Under the pieces are notes generated by a model, which saw nothing but the letters and a program-made list of their open reading frames with translations, was not told the origin of the DNA and searched no databases. Below are positions 31,559-42,275 of a stretch of 64,000 nucleotides of DNA, piece by piece (the stretch's first letter is position 1; the number at the start of each line of letters is the position of its first letter). The position numbers and the translations under genes were made by a program. This DNA is from Evernia prunastri (lineage: Eukaryota; Ascomycota; Lecanoromycetes; Lecanorales; Parmeliaceae), in NCBI GenBank assembly GCA_003184365.1, contig NKYR01000156.1, forward strand, positions 5,096 to 69,095, given 5' to 3'.

Positions 31559-33706
31559 ATGACAGGATCAGATCGGAGCGAAGAGGCAGAGCCTTTGCTT
31601 GTTGACCAAGAGCAGTGTGATCACCCTGATTACTATGAAGGTCCCTGTGCCCCCAATCCTTATGCAGATTTGCCCGTCTACACAAGCATCCATCGCGTCC
31701 GTCACGAAGTCATAACTAGCATTGATGACCCTTACAGCATCGAGCAACTGAGGGCCCCAAGGATCAATGTCGCCATCGTGAGGCCTTTGGTCAATCGCCT
31801 TTGGGACGGGAAAGATATTTCCATCATCTATTGTCTTCTTGTCAACAAGCTGCAGTTCCTTCGAGAGCAGGCATTCGAAGCACATCAGACCATCAATACA
31901 ACCCGAGCACAACTTTGCGAGCTAGCAGCGCTCAAGATCCTACGGCGCTTCGATGAGGAAAATCCAGGACGTGAGGGTCTTCTGCTGCTTGCCAATATCC
32001 TGGTGGCCGGCTTCGAACCCTTCCAGAATGCACCGCGTGAGATCAAACGAGTCCAGAGCTATGCCGCCTCCTGGAAGGTTCGGAACCGAGGTTCTAGGAT
32101 TGGGAAGTCAACAGTGCTGGAAATTGCCATCATCTCGGAGAGTAAAATCTTTTTAAGCGCGCCTGCATGTCAGAAGGTAATGGAGGCAATCTACCTGGGG
32201 CGCATAGTCTATACGCCCTCATCATTCATGGACATAATACCGGACCATTACAAATATAAGCCAATCACGCTGTACCACCCCAAGAAGGCGCCAAGGCTCA
32301 ACCAATACAGGCTCATGGTGCCGCGGACAAGGAATGTTCTCGACATTTGCCAATTCCTGACACTACTGGTACTATACATACTCACAATGCAGCACCGTCA
32401 GAGCGACAAATTCACCTTGTATGAGCTTGTGTTCTGTGTGTACGCTACAGGCTGGGCACTGGACGAATTCGCTTCTATCCTAGAGCACGGATGGCACTGC
32501 TATACGCAGAACCTTTGGGCGTTCCTGGACTTCATGTTCATTGTCGTCTATGCCGTCTACCTTGTTCTTCGCATACACAGCTTAGCGACAGGGGATATTC
32601 GCTCCGGTATACCAGCACTCGATATCTTGTCTGCAGGGGCCCCCGTGCTAATACCCCGCTTGGCCTTTAACCTACTCGGGGAGAACATGCTCTTTGTCTC
32701 TCTGCGAGCGATGATGGCTGACTTTACGGTTCTCACCTTGCTCGCTGTGTGGTGCTTTGCCGGTTTCTTGCTTAGCATGATGTGGCTTGGCGAGGGCGAT
32801 CACCCGCCAATCACCATTTCGAAATGGATGTTGTGGGTCTGGTTCGGGCTCGACGGAACTGGAATCCAAAGATCGGTGGACTTCCACTGGCTTATCGGCC
32901 CAATACTGATGGTCACGTTTGCGTTCCTAGGCAATACGCTCTTTCTCACCATCCTTGTGTCTATGCTCAGCAGCACTTTCTCGAAAATTGCATCCAACGC
33001 CACAGCCGAAATCCAATTCAGGAGAGCTGTCCTTACATTCGAAGGAGTCAAAAGCGATGCAATCTTTGCTTATCAGCCTCCTTTCAACATCCTAGCTCTC
33101 TGCTTCCTGTTACCACTAAAGGTAGTCCTTACTCCGCGCTGGTTTCATAAGATTAATGTTGCAGCTGTGCGAACGATAAATGCTCCACTTCTCCTGCTCC
33201 TCAGCGTCTACGAACGTAGGCGTCTATGGAGCACGAAACCCTCGAAAGTTGTCTCCAAATTCAGCTTTTGGGACTTCTCACGATTCTCAGTGCACGCAGA
33301 CATACAAGCGGTCTTTGACTCTGACCCACCTCAATCAGTCCTAGACGAGATATCTGAAGCCGAAGAGAACCCTCATCCTGGACACCTTGCGGTCCCGTCC
33401 ATCAATCTCGACGGCAAAGCTGCAAGCAGAGCAGAAAGTCACCATATAATCCCACCGAAGACAGCGAAGCGGAAGGATTCGATGGCGACGATGGAGGGCT
33501 TGACGGAACATCTGGGGGAGTGGCTGCATGGACACGATAGCAGTGGGTTGAACGGTAGACTGGAGGCTTTAGAGGAAGCTACAAGACGGATCGAGGGTAT
33601 GGTTAAGAAAATTAGCCAGGATTTGGGAGGTGACAGTAGCGATAGCGAGACCGTTTCAAGGGCTCCAACAGTCGAAGGCATTCACCCAGACGAGGAGGAT
33701 GCATGA
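31559..33706 (+). CDS. Vacuolar TRP-type calcium channel (Yvc1-like)
   Basis: An intronless gene of 715 residues. The frame is open from a TTG at 31463, and the ATG at 31559 (ACTATGACAGGA) is taken as the start. The N-terminal 270 residues are cytosolic. Next come hydrophobic segments from about residue 275 to 520, including a pore-proximal region with VWFGLDGTG that resembles the conserved pore of fungal Yvc1/TRPY channels. The C-terminus is long and polar with acidic residues, ending in DEEDA. Yvc1 releases Ca2+ from the vacuole on stretch or osmotic shock. The full length and composition fit this family; the identification is by recall of conserved segments. Confidence 0.85.
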   Translation: MTGSDRSEEAEPLLVDQEQCDHPDYYEGPCAPNPYADLPVYTSIHRVRHEVITSIDDPYSIEQLRAPRINVAIVRPLVNRLWDGKDISIIYCLLVNKLQFLREQAFEAHQTINTTRAQLCELAALKILRRFDEENPGREGLLLLANILVAGFEPFQNAPREIKRVQSYAASWKVRNRGSRIGKSTVLEIAIISESKIFLSAPACQKVMEAIYLGRIVYTPSSFMDIIPDHYKYKPITLYHPKKAPRLNQYRLMVPRTRNVLDICQFLTLLVLYILTMQHRQSDKFTLYELVFCVYATGWALDEFASILEHGWHCYTQNLWAFLDFMFIVVYAVYLVLRIHSLATGDIRSGIPALDILSAGAPVLIPRLAFNLLGENMLFVSLRAMMADFTVLTLLAVWCFAGFLLSMMWLGEGDHPPITISKWMLWVWFGLDGTGIQRSVDFHWLIGPILMVTFAFLGNTLFLTILVSMLSSTFSKIASNATAEIQFRRAVLTFEGVKSDAIFAYQPPFNILALCFLLPLKVVLTPRWFHKINVAAVRTINAPLLLLLSVYERRRLWSTKPSKVVSKFSFWDFSRFSVHADIQAVFDSDPPQSVLDEISEAEENPHPGHLAVPSINLDGKAASRAESHHIIPPKTAKRKDSMATMEGLTEHLGEWLHGHDSSGLNGRLEALEEATRRIEGMVKKISQDLGGDSSDSETVSRAPTVEGIHPDEEDA

Positions 33707-35039
33707 GACATAAAAGTTGTCAGGTTCGACATAATCTACAGAATGCTGCATTTTTGAGCTGTACGGCCAAATATGAGCTTGGTCATTGTTTGTTGCCAGT
33801 TGAAGCACACTTTCCACTTTCCACCCCCGCACGCGCCACGCTTCTTGCCAAGGAATGCCATAAAGCTGCTGAAGGTCCCTCCCTTCTTTCTACTGCACTA
33901 CTTCTTTCTTGAAGAATAGTATCCCTCTTTTGATAGTCTTCCGGCATGGTACTCGGAACGTGGTCGTCTTATTCCAGGTGAGATGTGGCAGTATGTATGC
34001 ACCGCCAAGTAAGCAACCCGATTGAAGGACGGTGTTACGCGCATCCATGGCAAGAATCAGCGGCTCTTTGTCTTCACTTGAATATCGAACAAGCCAATCA
34101 TGCGAAGCGTATGGTGCCCGTTTGTAAGTAAAGGGAAGAATGTCCATCTCCTGACTGTCACATGGCAGCCCCCCACGCCACTCGTCGAGCTGTTCAGAGG
34201 GTCACCGATACCCGGCGACCCGCTCTACAACACACATACCAGAGTATATCGCTCAAGTCTAGTCATGATATTCGAAAAAGGCAGACCCTTTTCGCTCCGA
34301 TAACGCCCGTCCTCCAAGCACGCGTTTGTGGACCCTGAAATATCGCATCAGGGCAAAGGTTTGTTTTAGCGTAAGCGCCGCTCCAGTTGCGAACTTGCGC
34401 TTCTATCGTCTACGCTCTTCGCTGACCCCGTGGGCTCTTTAATGGCAAAGCATTCGACAATGCTAATTCAGGCTCATGTTCGATATAAGCTTGTCGTACC
34501 CACTCTGACGGGTTGCCGCATCCCACGTAAATTCTCCCGTTGGCTTGGGCAAACTTCCGTCATGGCTCTTAACCTTATGACGGATCGGCCGTGATCGGGT
34601 ATCTAATACTTGATATTCTACCCAATCCATATGCCCACGTGGCGGCGAGCCGAATTCTGCTTTCAGCTTCAATTTCCCAACCTATTTTCCGAGTGTACGA
34701 AGGGAGAGAATGTATTCCACTTTTATGGAACATTTCATGGATGGAAGAGGGGTAAGTCAATAGAAGTCTTGGACTGTGAGAGCTCCTAAGATGCGTCAGT
34801 GGCGTCGGTCCGTATAAAGGCAGACTCGAGCTTGTCTTGACGGATTTTTCAAGCAAAGCAGTCTTTGCCTTCGAGGAATATATATACACCTTCGTTTTAT
34901 CGAAACCTGACCTCTACTATCAAACTCCTTCCCAGCTGTATCGCTCTTTGTAGGGCCTTTTCTACGTCACCGACCTACCGCAACCTATGCCCCTAACCCG
35001 ACACCGAGACCATTAAGGGAGCATTGTATTTCCCAAGAA
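33707..35039. other. Intergenic, no supported gene
   Basis: Short minus-strand frames (33890-34147 and 34463-34672) have no ATG in good context or recognisable domain. The last 150 bp before 35040 is a pyrimidine-rich promoter-like stretch. Confidence 0.45.
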
Positions 35040-36485
35040 ATGCTTAGATCCAGACTATACCTAATATCTACATTTCTCGCCTACATTTTCACATCGGACG
35101 CATTCCCCGTTCCATTACTGCCAAATCTGATCCAACCCGACAGATCTATGGGCAACTGTAGCAATCTCAGACAAAACCTCACTCAAACATGTTGGGAGGA
35201 GCTCGGAATGGCAACTTACCTTACCACCTGGTGGCAAGCCAATCAACAGGCCTGCGGCGGTGTAGGCGCCAGTTTTGTGTCATGCTATCAACAGTCGGTA
35301 GGGGTGGAAGAGCAGCAGTGCGACACCACTGGACCAAACATGTGCGACTTTCCTGAAAACTTCTCAGGGTATACACCGCAACAAGCTTATACCCTCTACA
35401 CGATCTTTGCCATATGGCAATGGTTCGAGTCCATCTACGAAGCAATTGAAAACGCAGATCTGTCGGCCGGCGGACCCGTGGGCAAGATCGTCAAAGCTAT
35501 CAACCCCGAAGTGCAGCAGGAACAATCTCTCGGTGACTTTCTTCAAGCACTGACGGCTTTCGCACCTCTGCTAAGCCTGCCGTCCGAACTTGGAAAGGCT
35601 GTTACCTCAATCACCGAAACGGCCATGCGTCAATCGCCGGGGGTACTCAAACAGCTCAACCCCACAGGGACGCTCGACTCGGAAGTTGTGCAAATAAGCA
35701 ACATCTACGATGGTCTCAGCACCATCAAGACCACATACGAGCAAAACATCACCAACGCGCTCGCTTTAGTCCAACAAGACTTCACAACTTTTAGTCTCTT
35801 TGCAGCCAACGGATCCTTCATCGCGCCCCGCGCTTCCTTAGAAGCCGAAACCACGAATCTAACAACGGCCCTCGAAACGTACATTGTCTCATCCTGTTTG
35901 ACAGCGAGCAACATCATCATCACTCTAGCGCGGGAGACGAACCCCCAACAGCTAGCAAGCAACGGGTCCATGACCACCACGAACCTCATACAATGCGAAT
36001 CGTACGACCAATACGGCGTCTGCAGCGCCTGGTGGTACGATCCTGACACCAACGCCGCCTACGGCTTGTCGTCTCTGCGAAATATGGAAACAAATTACTA
36101 TGACCTAATGCAAACCATGTTCTCGAACGGCTGGACCACCGGCGCCGATCTCTTCCTAGGCGCCAAAGCCTGCGCGGACTACATAGCCGTGTACGGAGGC
36201 ACGAAAGATCCGACCCTGGACCCGACCACTTTGATCCCTCGATGCATCAGCAACATCCAGGTCTGCGTGTGGGACCAGTCCTGCCAGTGGGGGGATCAGG
36301 ACTGCGAATTCACGGGCGAGTACGGGTGGAACCTGTGCAAGCCGCAGTATGGTTACGAGGCGGACGACTGTGGGGGAGATGGGATTCTGACTGAGATTGT
36401 GCCTGCGGCGTACTTGGGCCCTTTGACTACGATTACGGAGGAAGAAGGGGGCGATGAGGTGATTGTTTGTCATGGGGATACTTGA
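35040..36485 (+). CDS. Secreted cysteine-rich protein of unknown function
   Basis: An intronless gene of 481 residues starting at an ATG after CAAGAA. A 20-22-residue signal peptide (hydrophobic core LISTFLAYIF) is followed by a mature protein with more than twenty Cys and several N-glycosylation sequons. Cys cluster near the N-terminus (NCSNL, TCWEEL, ACGG) and at the C-terminus (CVWDQSCQWGDQDC), with a helical middle that lacks Cys. This arrangement resembles large secreted fungal proteins of unknown function (possibly the DUF7872 group, from memory). No catalytic motif is visible. It could be a wall-associated or effector-like protein, but nothing in the context supports a specific job. 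Confidence 0.78.
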   Translation: MLRSRLYLISTFLAYIFTSDAFPVPLLPNLIQPDRSMGNCSNLRQNLTQTCWEELGMATYLTTWWQANQQACGGVGASFVSCYQQSVGVEEQQCDTTGPNMCDFPENFSGYTPQQAYTLYTIFAIWQWFESIYEAIENADLSAGGPVGKIVKAINPEVQQEQSLGDFLQALTAFAPLLSLPSELGKAVTSITETAMRQSPGVLKQLNPTGTLDSEVVQISNIYDGLSTIKTTYEQNITNALALVQQDFTTFSLFAANGSFIAPRASLEAETTNLTTALETYIVSSCLTASNIIITLARETNPQQLASNGSMTTTNLIQCESYDQYGVCSAWWYDPDTNAAYGLSSLRNMETNYYDLMQTMFSNGWTTGADLFLGAKACADYIAVYGGTKDPTLDPTTLIPRCISNIQVCVWDQSCQWGDQDCEFTGEYGWNLCKPQYGYEADDCGGDGILTEIVPAAYLGPLTTITEEEGGDEVIVCHGDT

Positions 36486-38531
36486 AAGACTCTTGCAAAC
36501 GGGTTCGTCGTTTTTTCCTTCATCATAGACACCGATAGATATACCACCACATCTGCAAAGCTGTAGTACTCGTACATGCTTTGTTCCTACCTCTGCACTT
36601 TTCGGGTATCACTGATTGAGCGATGACCCACGGTGTACTGGAATCATACCCCTGCAAGTAGTAGCTTGTTGGCTTCTTGCTTTATACTGTCCATAGCCAA
36701 CATTACCGGCGCTCAGGGAAACACAACCAAAGCTACTTCTGCGATTGAGTTAAAACACCATGTCTAGATGTTGTACTGTCGAGACTGTTGGTAGAAAGTA
36801 TGAAGTGGTTTCGACGTTGAAGACGTCATTGATGTGAGGGAGCGAGCAGAGTGGAGGGTGACAGCCAAAAGGAAACATAGCATAGTAAGAAATCACGCAC
36901 TTCCGAGATGAACAGCTCTGGCGTTTACACAGATAATGCTATATGGCGCAAAGTTAGATTAATAAGGGCGAAAGAGTAACAACGAAGTATGAATGGTGTT
37001 CTTGGGTGGGCGTGAAGACTTGGTATATCTGGTTCAGGAGTATCAGAACGGATCAAAAGGAAAGGAGGCACAGAACGAAGAAAGCTGGATACCACTGATT
37101 TTGTTTGGTGGACGGGAAAGTATCATCAGCTCTTGTGTTCGTAGCTTCAATGGAAAGTATAGCGGAAGGATTAGTAGCTAGCATAGTCTCGTATTTGATA
37201 GACCAGTGAGGCCTGATTGGCCCGCTATATATCCTTTCATTGCTCCGTCCACATGTGAGATCTTCCAGTCACAATGTTCTTAGTCACATGATCCATGCTA
37301 AGGGAAGAGTGATGGTGCCCAGAGAGCACGGCTCTTCCCCTGCAGCCCAATGAAACATTTCCGAGACAGCAATTTCGCCTCGCACGGGCTGGACTTAAGA
37401 CCATTCGATCGGTCACCAGTCGGATGATCTCTTTTCTGACCCGTCTGTGCATATTTCCCTCTTCGTGATCCACCTTTGCGATCCACCTTTGCGATCCACC
37501 TTTGCGATACCGCCGGGGGTTCCAGACTCAGGATTGGGGTGAGGGTGAAAAATGACATCGTCTTTCGGCTGAGGTATGATTGACCAAGGAGAATTCGCTG
37601 GGCATGTCTGCGAGAATTGGCCGGACTCCGTGGCAAACTCTCCAGGCAGATCGTTTACAGATCCATGAGACTGTGACAGTGGCCATCTGAGGCGGTGGAG
37701 TATTACCGTTGACTGATCCGGGGAAAGCTGCTGCAGAGGCTATCTTCTTGGTGCTGGACTGTGACTTGGGGTTTGCAGAACGAGTTGTCAGGCGCTGCTG
37801 CATTGGAGGTCTATGGGCCAGACATGTACTCACACGGAGCATACGAACAGCATTTCCGGAGGAAATACACTAGTATGCATAGGGCCCAACTTATCTATCT
37901 CGTCAGTCAATGGTTTGGTCATCTACGACTCATCTGCCTGCAGCGGCAGTCTATGTCAGAGGTTGCAAATCTACTCGATGACTGAAGAATATCCTAGAGA
38001 GAGTCCAACAGAGACCACTGCCGCGTCGGCGAGCTTAGCGCTGTACTCGTACTTGCTGCCGTCGCTTAATAGATCCCAATACTCGCGCCAGAGGGAAGCG
38101 GTGCGACGGACTGACTCCAGACGGCTTTGGTCTTGGGCGTCATTGCGATTTTTTGACCAGCTGGCCCCAGAACGCCGTAATGCTCGCCTATGCTTTGATT
38201 TGTGGAGAGAACGTACAGAGCAGGTCAAGTCTGCCATTGTTCTTGGCGAGTGGTAACTCCTCGACAAGGTCGTTTGTGTCGATGATAACAGCGAAAAAGA
38301 AGCATGGAAGCTGAGGTTCCAAGGTAGGATAAAGGTATCGTCACGGTCTCGGGAGCGTCAGCGTCGGTGGGATACTCATCGCTTGGCATAGGACTGCCCA
38401 TTGTGTATGGTAGGCTTCACGTGTTGTCAAGGTCGCATACTTTGGGTGATCTGAAGTTCGTTATGCATTTTCACATAGTTGCTCGCCTGCATCAAGCAAG
38501 GAGCCTTATACCTAGCGTGGTGATAGGCCAC
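36486..38531. other. Intergenic with possible decayed coding sequence
   Basis: No complete gene is supported. Minus-strand sequence around 38100-38360 contains protein-like stretches in shifting frames that might be a relic, without a recognisable family. A 13-bp tandem repeat lies at 37467-37508. Confidence 0.4.
37467..37508. repeat. Tandem repeat, 13-bp unit, three copies
   Basis: GATCCACCTTTGC is repeated three times without change, followed by GATA. It lies in non-coding sequence. Confidence 0.92.
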
Positions 38532-38535
38532 TCAA

Positions 38536-38595
38536 CTCGGGACAGTCCCCCTCCCACAGTCCCCCGTCACTGATTTGCAGCTAAAATCAGCCTCC
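38536..38595 (+). repeat. Left terminal inverted repeat
   Basis: This 60-nt sequence is matched by the reverse complement of 40417-40475 with one extra C near its middle. The inner part contains a near-palindrome around GATTTGCAGCTAAAATC. Confidence 0.92.
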
Positions 38596-39292
38596 GAGCA
38601 TATAAGCTTTAGGTCCCGCCATTCTTTGGTGCAGCCCCCACCAAACTTTGGCGGGGTGTCGCGCCTGCGCAGCACAATATTCGGGAGAGACTTGCTTTTG
38701 TTCCCACATTGATTGATTTCGAGGTAGTGCGTCAGGGCGACGACGTGGTGCTCGGGCTACGTCACAAGTAGCTCGAAAGGAGTACAATAGTATCAGATGA
38801 AGGGCCCGTATCGCAAATATCCATTGCTAAGCTGTAGCAGTAGCATACACCAAAATCGGTAGTGCATGGGAGAGTTCATCCCTTGCTGAAATAGTCAATC
38901 AACGGGGCACCATTAGACCGCCGAACTCGGTGAGAAGACCGAGATTGAACTCGTTCATGCTGAATTAATTGCAGCAAAACGTTGGGTTAGAGAAGCCTCC
39001 CCAGCACCTGAAGGAAATATGTGTCGGGAAGCATGTCATCTCCCTTGCAGATACGGTCTGCCCTGCAAATGTTGGCTGTATCGCTGTGCTGTTGAGGAGA
39101 TACCTATTCCACTCTCTCTTCTGCATCCGAGATGGCTTTGTAAGGCGCCGGAAGTTGTGGTGGGCTGGCAAATGATATTCGATTCGAACATCACACCGGC
39201 TAGTTATGCCTCTCTAACAGGTACTGTTGATTCTCGGAGGGAGTCCAGTGGTTCTTCGAGCGAAAACGATGATCAGGGACCGCCACCGGTGA

Positions 39293-40291
39293 CTACATCG
39301 AGGTATAACCGACGGGGACAGGACATGCTGGAGGCCGGAGCATTTTCAGCCTATCAGTTCCATAAGCGGATTCCAGAAAGCCATCGCGCTGAGGAGTACA
39401 ACATACACGAAGGAGGTTACAAAGGCCATTGAGAAGGTGAATGCAGCATTTGGACGCAAGTATAATACAAAAGATCCTTTATCACAGTCGTTTACCGTAG
39501 CCAAAAAGAGCGATGAGGGTCTGCAGTACAAGAAGGGTAACAGAAGACGTGCACTAACTGGGCGTGAGGCTGCTGATGAAGAAGATCGGCCTAAACGTCA
39601 ACAAAAACGAAAAGAGGAAAATGAGAAGATCAAGAACGATAGATATGTGGAGCAAATACGCAAGGATCAACAAACCGCCTCCGCTTTTTCGCAGGCAATT
39701 TGGCCTGAAGAAGGTGGAGAGTCTCCCTCTTTGACTTCTTCTTTGACTCAGCGGCGCAAGTCCAGAGGCCTTGGGAGAGACGATGTGACGGATTTTGACA
39801 ATCCTTTCTCCGTACACGGTAGCGACAGCGACGTTCAAATTCTGGGGACACAGCCTACTCAGAAACCCAGCCAAGTACCTTCGGAAGACCGTATCAACAC
39901 CCCAAGTCCATTGATATCAGAGCCGTCCTTGAATGACTTCATCAATGTCGATGATTTTGACGATTTTCCCCCTCTTTCACCGTCTCCGCCTGCATCGAGA
40001 GCCCCACCTCTTCTAGAATGGCCCGATCGACGCAGTCAACAGCAAAGACTTGTTCTACCAGAAGACCTGGATCCAACACCTTCAGCAATGACTCGGGTCC
40101 GGCGAGGTGTAGCCTCCAAATCTGAAAAGCAGGCTAGATGGGAGTCCCAGCTCCGTCACGACGAGGAGGATAAGGCGGAGCGAGCGACTGCTAGAGAGGC
40201 TGCGGCAGCGAGAAGGAAGGCGAAGTCTATAAAGCCTAGGGAGGAGGATGTTAGCCAATTGGCTGATCATTTGTTAAGTTCTTCGCTGTAG
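39293..40291 (+). CDS. Element-borne charged protein, 5' end uncertain
   Basis: The frame is open from 39293 (after a TGA) to a stop at 40291 but has no ATG before the second half, so the start must be supplied by splicing or a frameshift. A preceding frame, 39019-39432, has an ATG at 39019 and overlaps it in another register. The protein is hydrophilic: a Lys/Arg/Glu-rich segment (KRQQKRKEENEKIKNDR), a Ser/Pro-rich acidic middle (NVDDFDDFPPLSPSPP) and a C-terminal charged helix rich in Ala, Glu and Arg. No transposase or DNA-binding motif was recognised. It lies wholly within the inverted-repeat element. Confidence 0.45.
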   Translation, partial: LHRGITDGDRTCWRPEHFQPISSISGFQKAIALRSTTYTKEVTKAIEKVNAAFGRKYNTKDPLSQSFTVAKKSDEGLQYKKGNRRRALTGREAADEEDRPKRQQKRKEENEKIKNDRYVEQIRKDQQTASAFSQAIWPEEGGESPSLTSSLTQRRKSRGLGRDDVTDFDNPFSVHGSDSDVQILGTQPTQKPSQVPSEDRINTPSPLISEPSLNDFINVDDFDDFPPLSPSPPASRAPPLLEWPDRRSQQQRLVLPEDLDPTPSAMTRVRRGVASKSEKQARWESQLRHDEEDKAERATAREAAAARRKAKSIKPREEDVSQLADHLLSSSL

Positions 40292-40416
40292 AGTAGTTAG
40301 TGCTGATAATGATCCACCTTCTCAATATTTAGAGATCATTAAGTGATATTTGGCCTGGTGGGGTACATACTTTAGTATGGTAACCCCACCAAAATTAAGG
40401 TACCTCGGCAAGAACG

Positions 40417-40475
40417 GGAGGCTGATTTTAGCTGCAAATCAGTGACGGGGACTGTGGGAGGGGGACTGTCCCGAG
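40417..40475 (-). repeat. Right terminal inverted repeat
   Basis: The 59-nt partner of 38536-38595 in opposite orientation, one base shorter. Confidence 0.92.
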
Positions 40476-40479
40476 TCAA

Positions 40480-42054
40480 GTGGGTGAGTAATTATTGTCG
40501 TCTGAGTATTCTCTGCATTTTGACGAATAAAATCAAGTATTCGTTGCATATTGTCGATGATATCTTTCGTCTTAGCGGCGTCGAGACGTTTTCGCGTCGT
40601 GTTATAGAAAGTGATGTCTGAGCTGAAAATTATGCGAGAATTAAATCCTTTGTTGATATAAAATGAAGTCACATCTGTAGAGACGAAAACATCGTTATTG
40701 TCAGCGAACTCTGTTATCGATAGTTATTTAGCTCAGTCGTCTTATATATGATTGTAGTAAATGCGTAGATGACGTTTCAAATCTTAATTAGCGCGTTTCG
40801 TTTGTTTATTAATTTCAGAGTGAAAGACAATTAACAGCTTAGTCTCAATGTCGAGTCGTCTACATAGAGTCTTTTATATTGTGAATATAAATTGTGATTC
40901 TCGATTAGATATTATTGAGATCGAGAGATCGTGAAGGCGAAAGACTTCTTTGAGTAATATTCAAGCGATTTCTTTAGCGATAGTGTCTTCTTCGCCTGCT
41001 GCGCAGAGAATATAATATCTTTTCTTAATATATCGATCAATAAAAGCACAAATTGCGTCAAAATCGTTCGAAAGCGATAATTCGATAATGAAGTTTATGC
41101 TGATATTCTGTCATCTTTTCTGTGATATGAATAAGAGCTTTAAGAGTCTATTTAATCTTTGACGAGATGCTTTGACTCTTTGACAGACGTAGTAATTACG
41201 AATAAACGTAGCGACGTTAGTCTTTATATTTCTTCAGTAGTATTCTCGTTTGAGTAGCTCGTAGATGCGCGCTACTTCAGAATGTTTAGAAGCGAGTTGA
41301 TTATATATCTCGCGAATGAGTTTCGAATAGAACGCTTCAGGAATTTATAAGCGATCTTTGTGAAAGAGGACTTCGTTATGAACTAAGCATTTGTCTAAGA
41401 TGATTTCTCGAAGTTTTAATGCTTCGTTAATAATGACGTTACGGATTTTAGTGCATAATTCGTCAGATTTGTTTACGTCAACAACTCGATGAAAAATAGA
41501 CTCGAAAATGTCATGGACAGACAATTTCGTATCGTTCAACTCTAGACGATTAGAGATAAGAATTGTTTTATGTTGATGCTGAAGTCTCTCGTTATTGAGA
41601 GTAGAAAACTTAAATCTCGTCATGCGAGTTAACGCGTCAGTCTTAACGTTCTGAGAATCTAAACGATAGATGATTTTGATATTGAATTTCGAAAGTATAT
41701 TCAAATATCGAGTCTGTCGTCGACTCAGATCTCGTTTCTCAGTAAAATATATGAGATTCTTATAATCAGTGAAGATTTTGACTGAAATTTCTGTGTATTC
41801 GAGTTTCGATCTTCAATGTTCGAGACAACGAATAATCGTCAGAAGTTTCTTGTTATAGATTTAATAGTTACACTCGATAGAGATTAGATTTTTGCTGTAG
41901 AACGCGACGGGATGAAGGACGTCGTTATCGTCGTATTAAGAGAATATATTATCAGTGACGTAGTCTGAGAAATCGATCTTCAATATGACTGGTTTGAATC
42001 TATCAAAATAACGTAGAACTGATACATTGATAATCGCTTGTTTTAGTGTCTCGA
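40480..42054 (-). pseudogene. RIP-degraded Ty3/gypsy relic, integrase/RNase H part
   Basis: AT-rich minus-strand sequence with recognisable gypsy protein fragments broken by stops. 41345-41704 contains FNIKIIYRLDSQNVKTDALT, the end of RNase H, followed by the linker towards the integrase. About 40439-40672 is an integrase C-terminal segment (FYINKGFN). The base composition and scattered stops fit RIP. The relic continues on the other side of the younger element 2, at 48970, since both junctions carry CTCGA. Confidence 0.85.
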
Positions 42055-42221
42055 TGTTATGGGTTCATCAAGTTGGGTGTAATAAGCATAGAGATTTCTA
42101 TGGAGAAATCTGGTCTTTTAGCATACATGCCAAGGCCTGCCAAGCCACTGTCTCCATCGTCTCCTTCGGTCTTGCCCAAGTAAGCCAAGCAATGCCTGGG
42201 CTGCAATCCATACCCATAACA
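42055..42221 (-). repeat. 3' LTR of element 2
   Basis: This 167-bp copy is identical to 48803-48969 except a C/T difference near 42190. It is flanked on its outer side by CTCGA. Confidence 0.96.
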
Positions 42222-42275
42222 GTGCCAACAAACAATAAGCAAACAACGTCCTCGTTGTGGCTGACTACCCTGACA

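Larger units (their letters stand above)
38536..40475 (+). mobile_element. Unclassified DNA transposon with 60-bp terminal inverted repeats
   Basis: The ends 38536-38595 and 40417-40475 are inverted copies of each other, differing by one inserted C, and both start CTCGGGACAGTCCCCCTCCC on their own strand. TCAA flanks both ends (38532-38535 and 40476-40479), which may be a 4-bp target duplication. The 1.94-kb element is GC-normal and not RIP-like. It contains protein-like frames (39019-39432 and 39293-40291) but no recognisable transposase, so it is probably non-autonomous or of an unfamiliar family. To its right is RIP-degraded gypsy sequence, cut within the integrase; to its left is ordinary intergenic DNA. 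The two flanks therefore may not be a clean single insertion site. Confidence 0.75.

Noticed and set aside
37971..38360. Minus-strand protein-like stretches left of the inverted-repeat element
   Set aside because: Frames change repeatedly, one proposed intron would be only about 29 nt, and no family was recognised.
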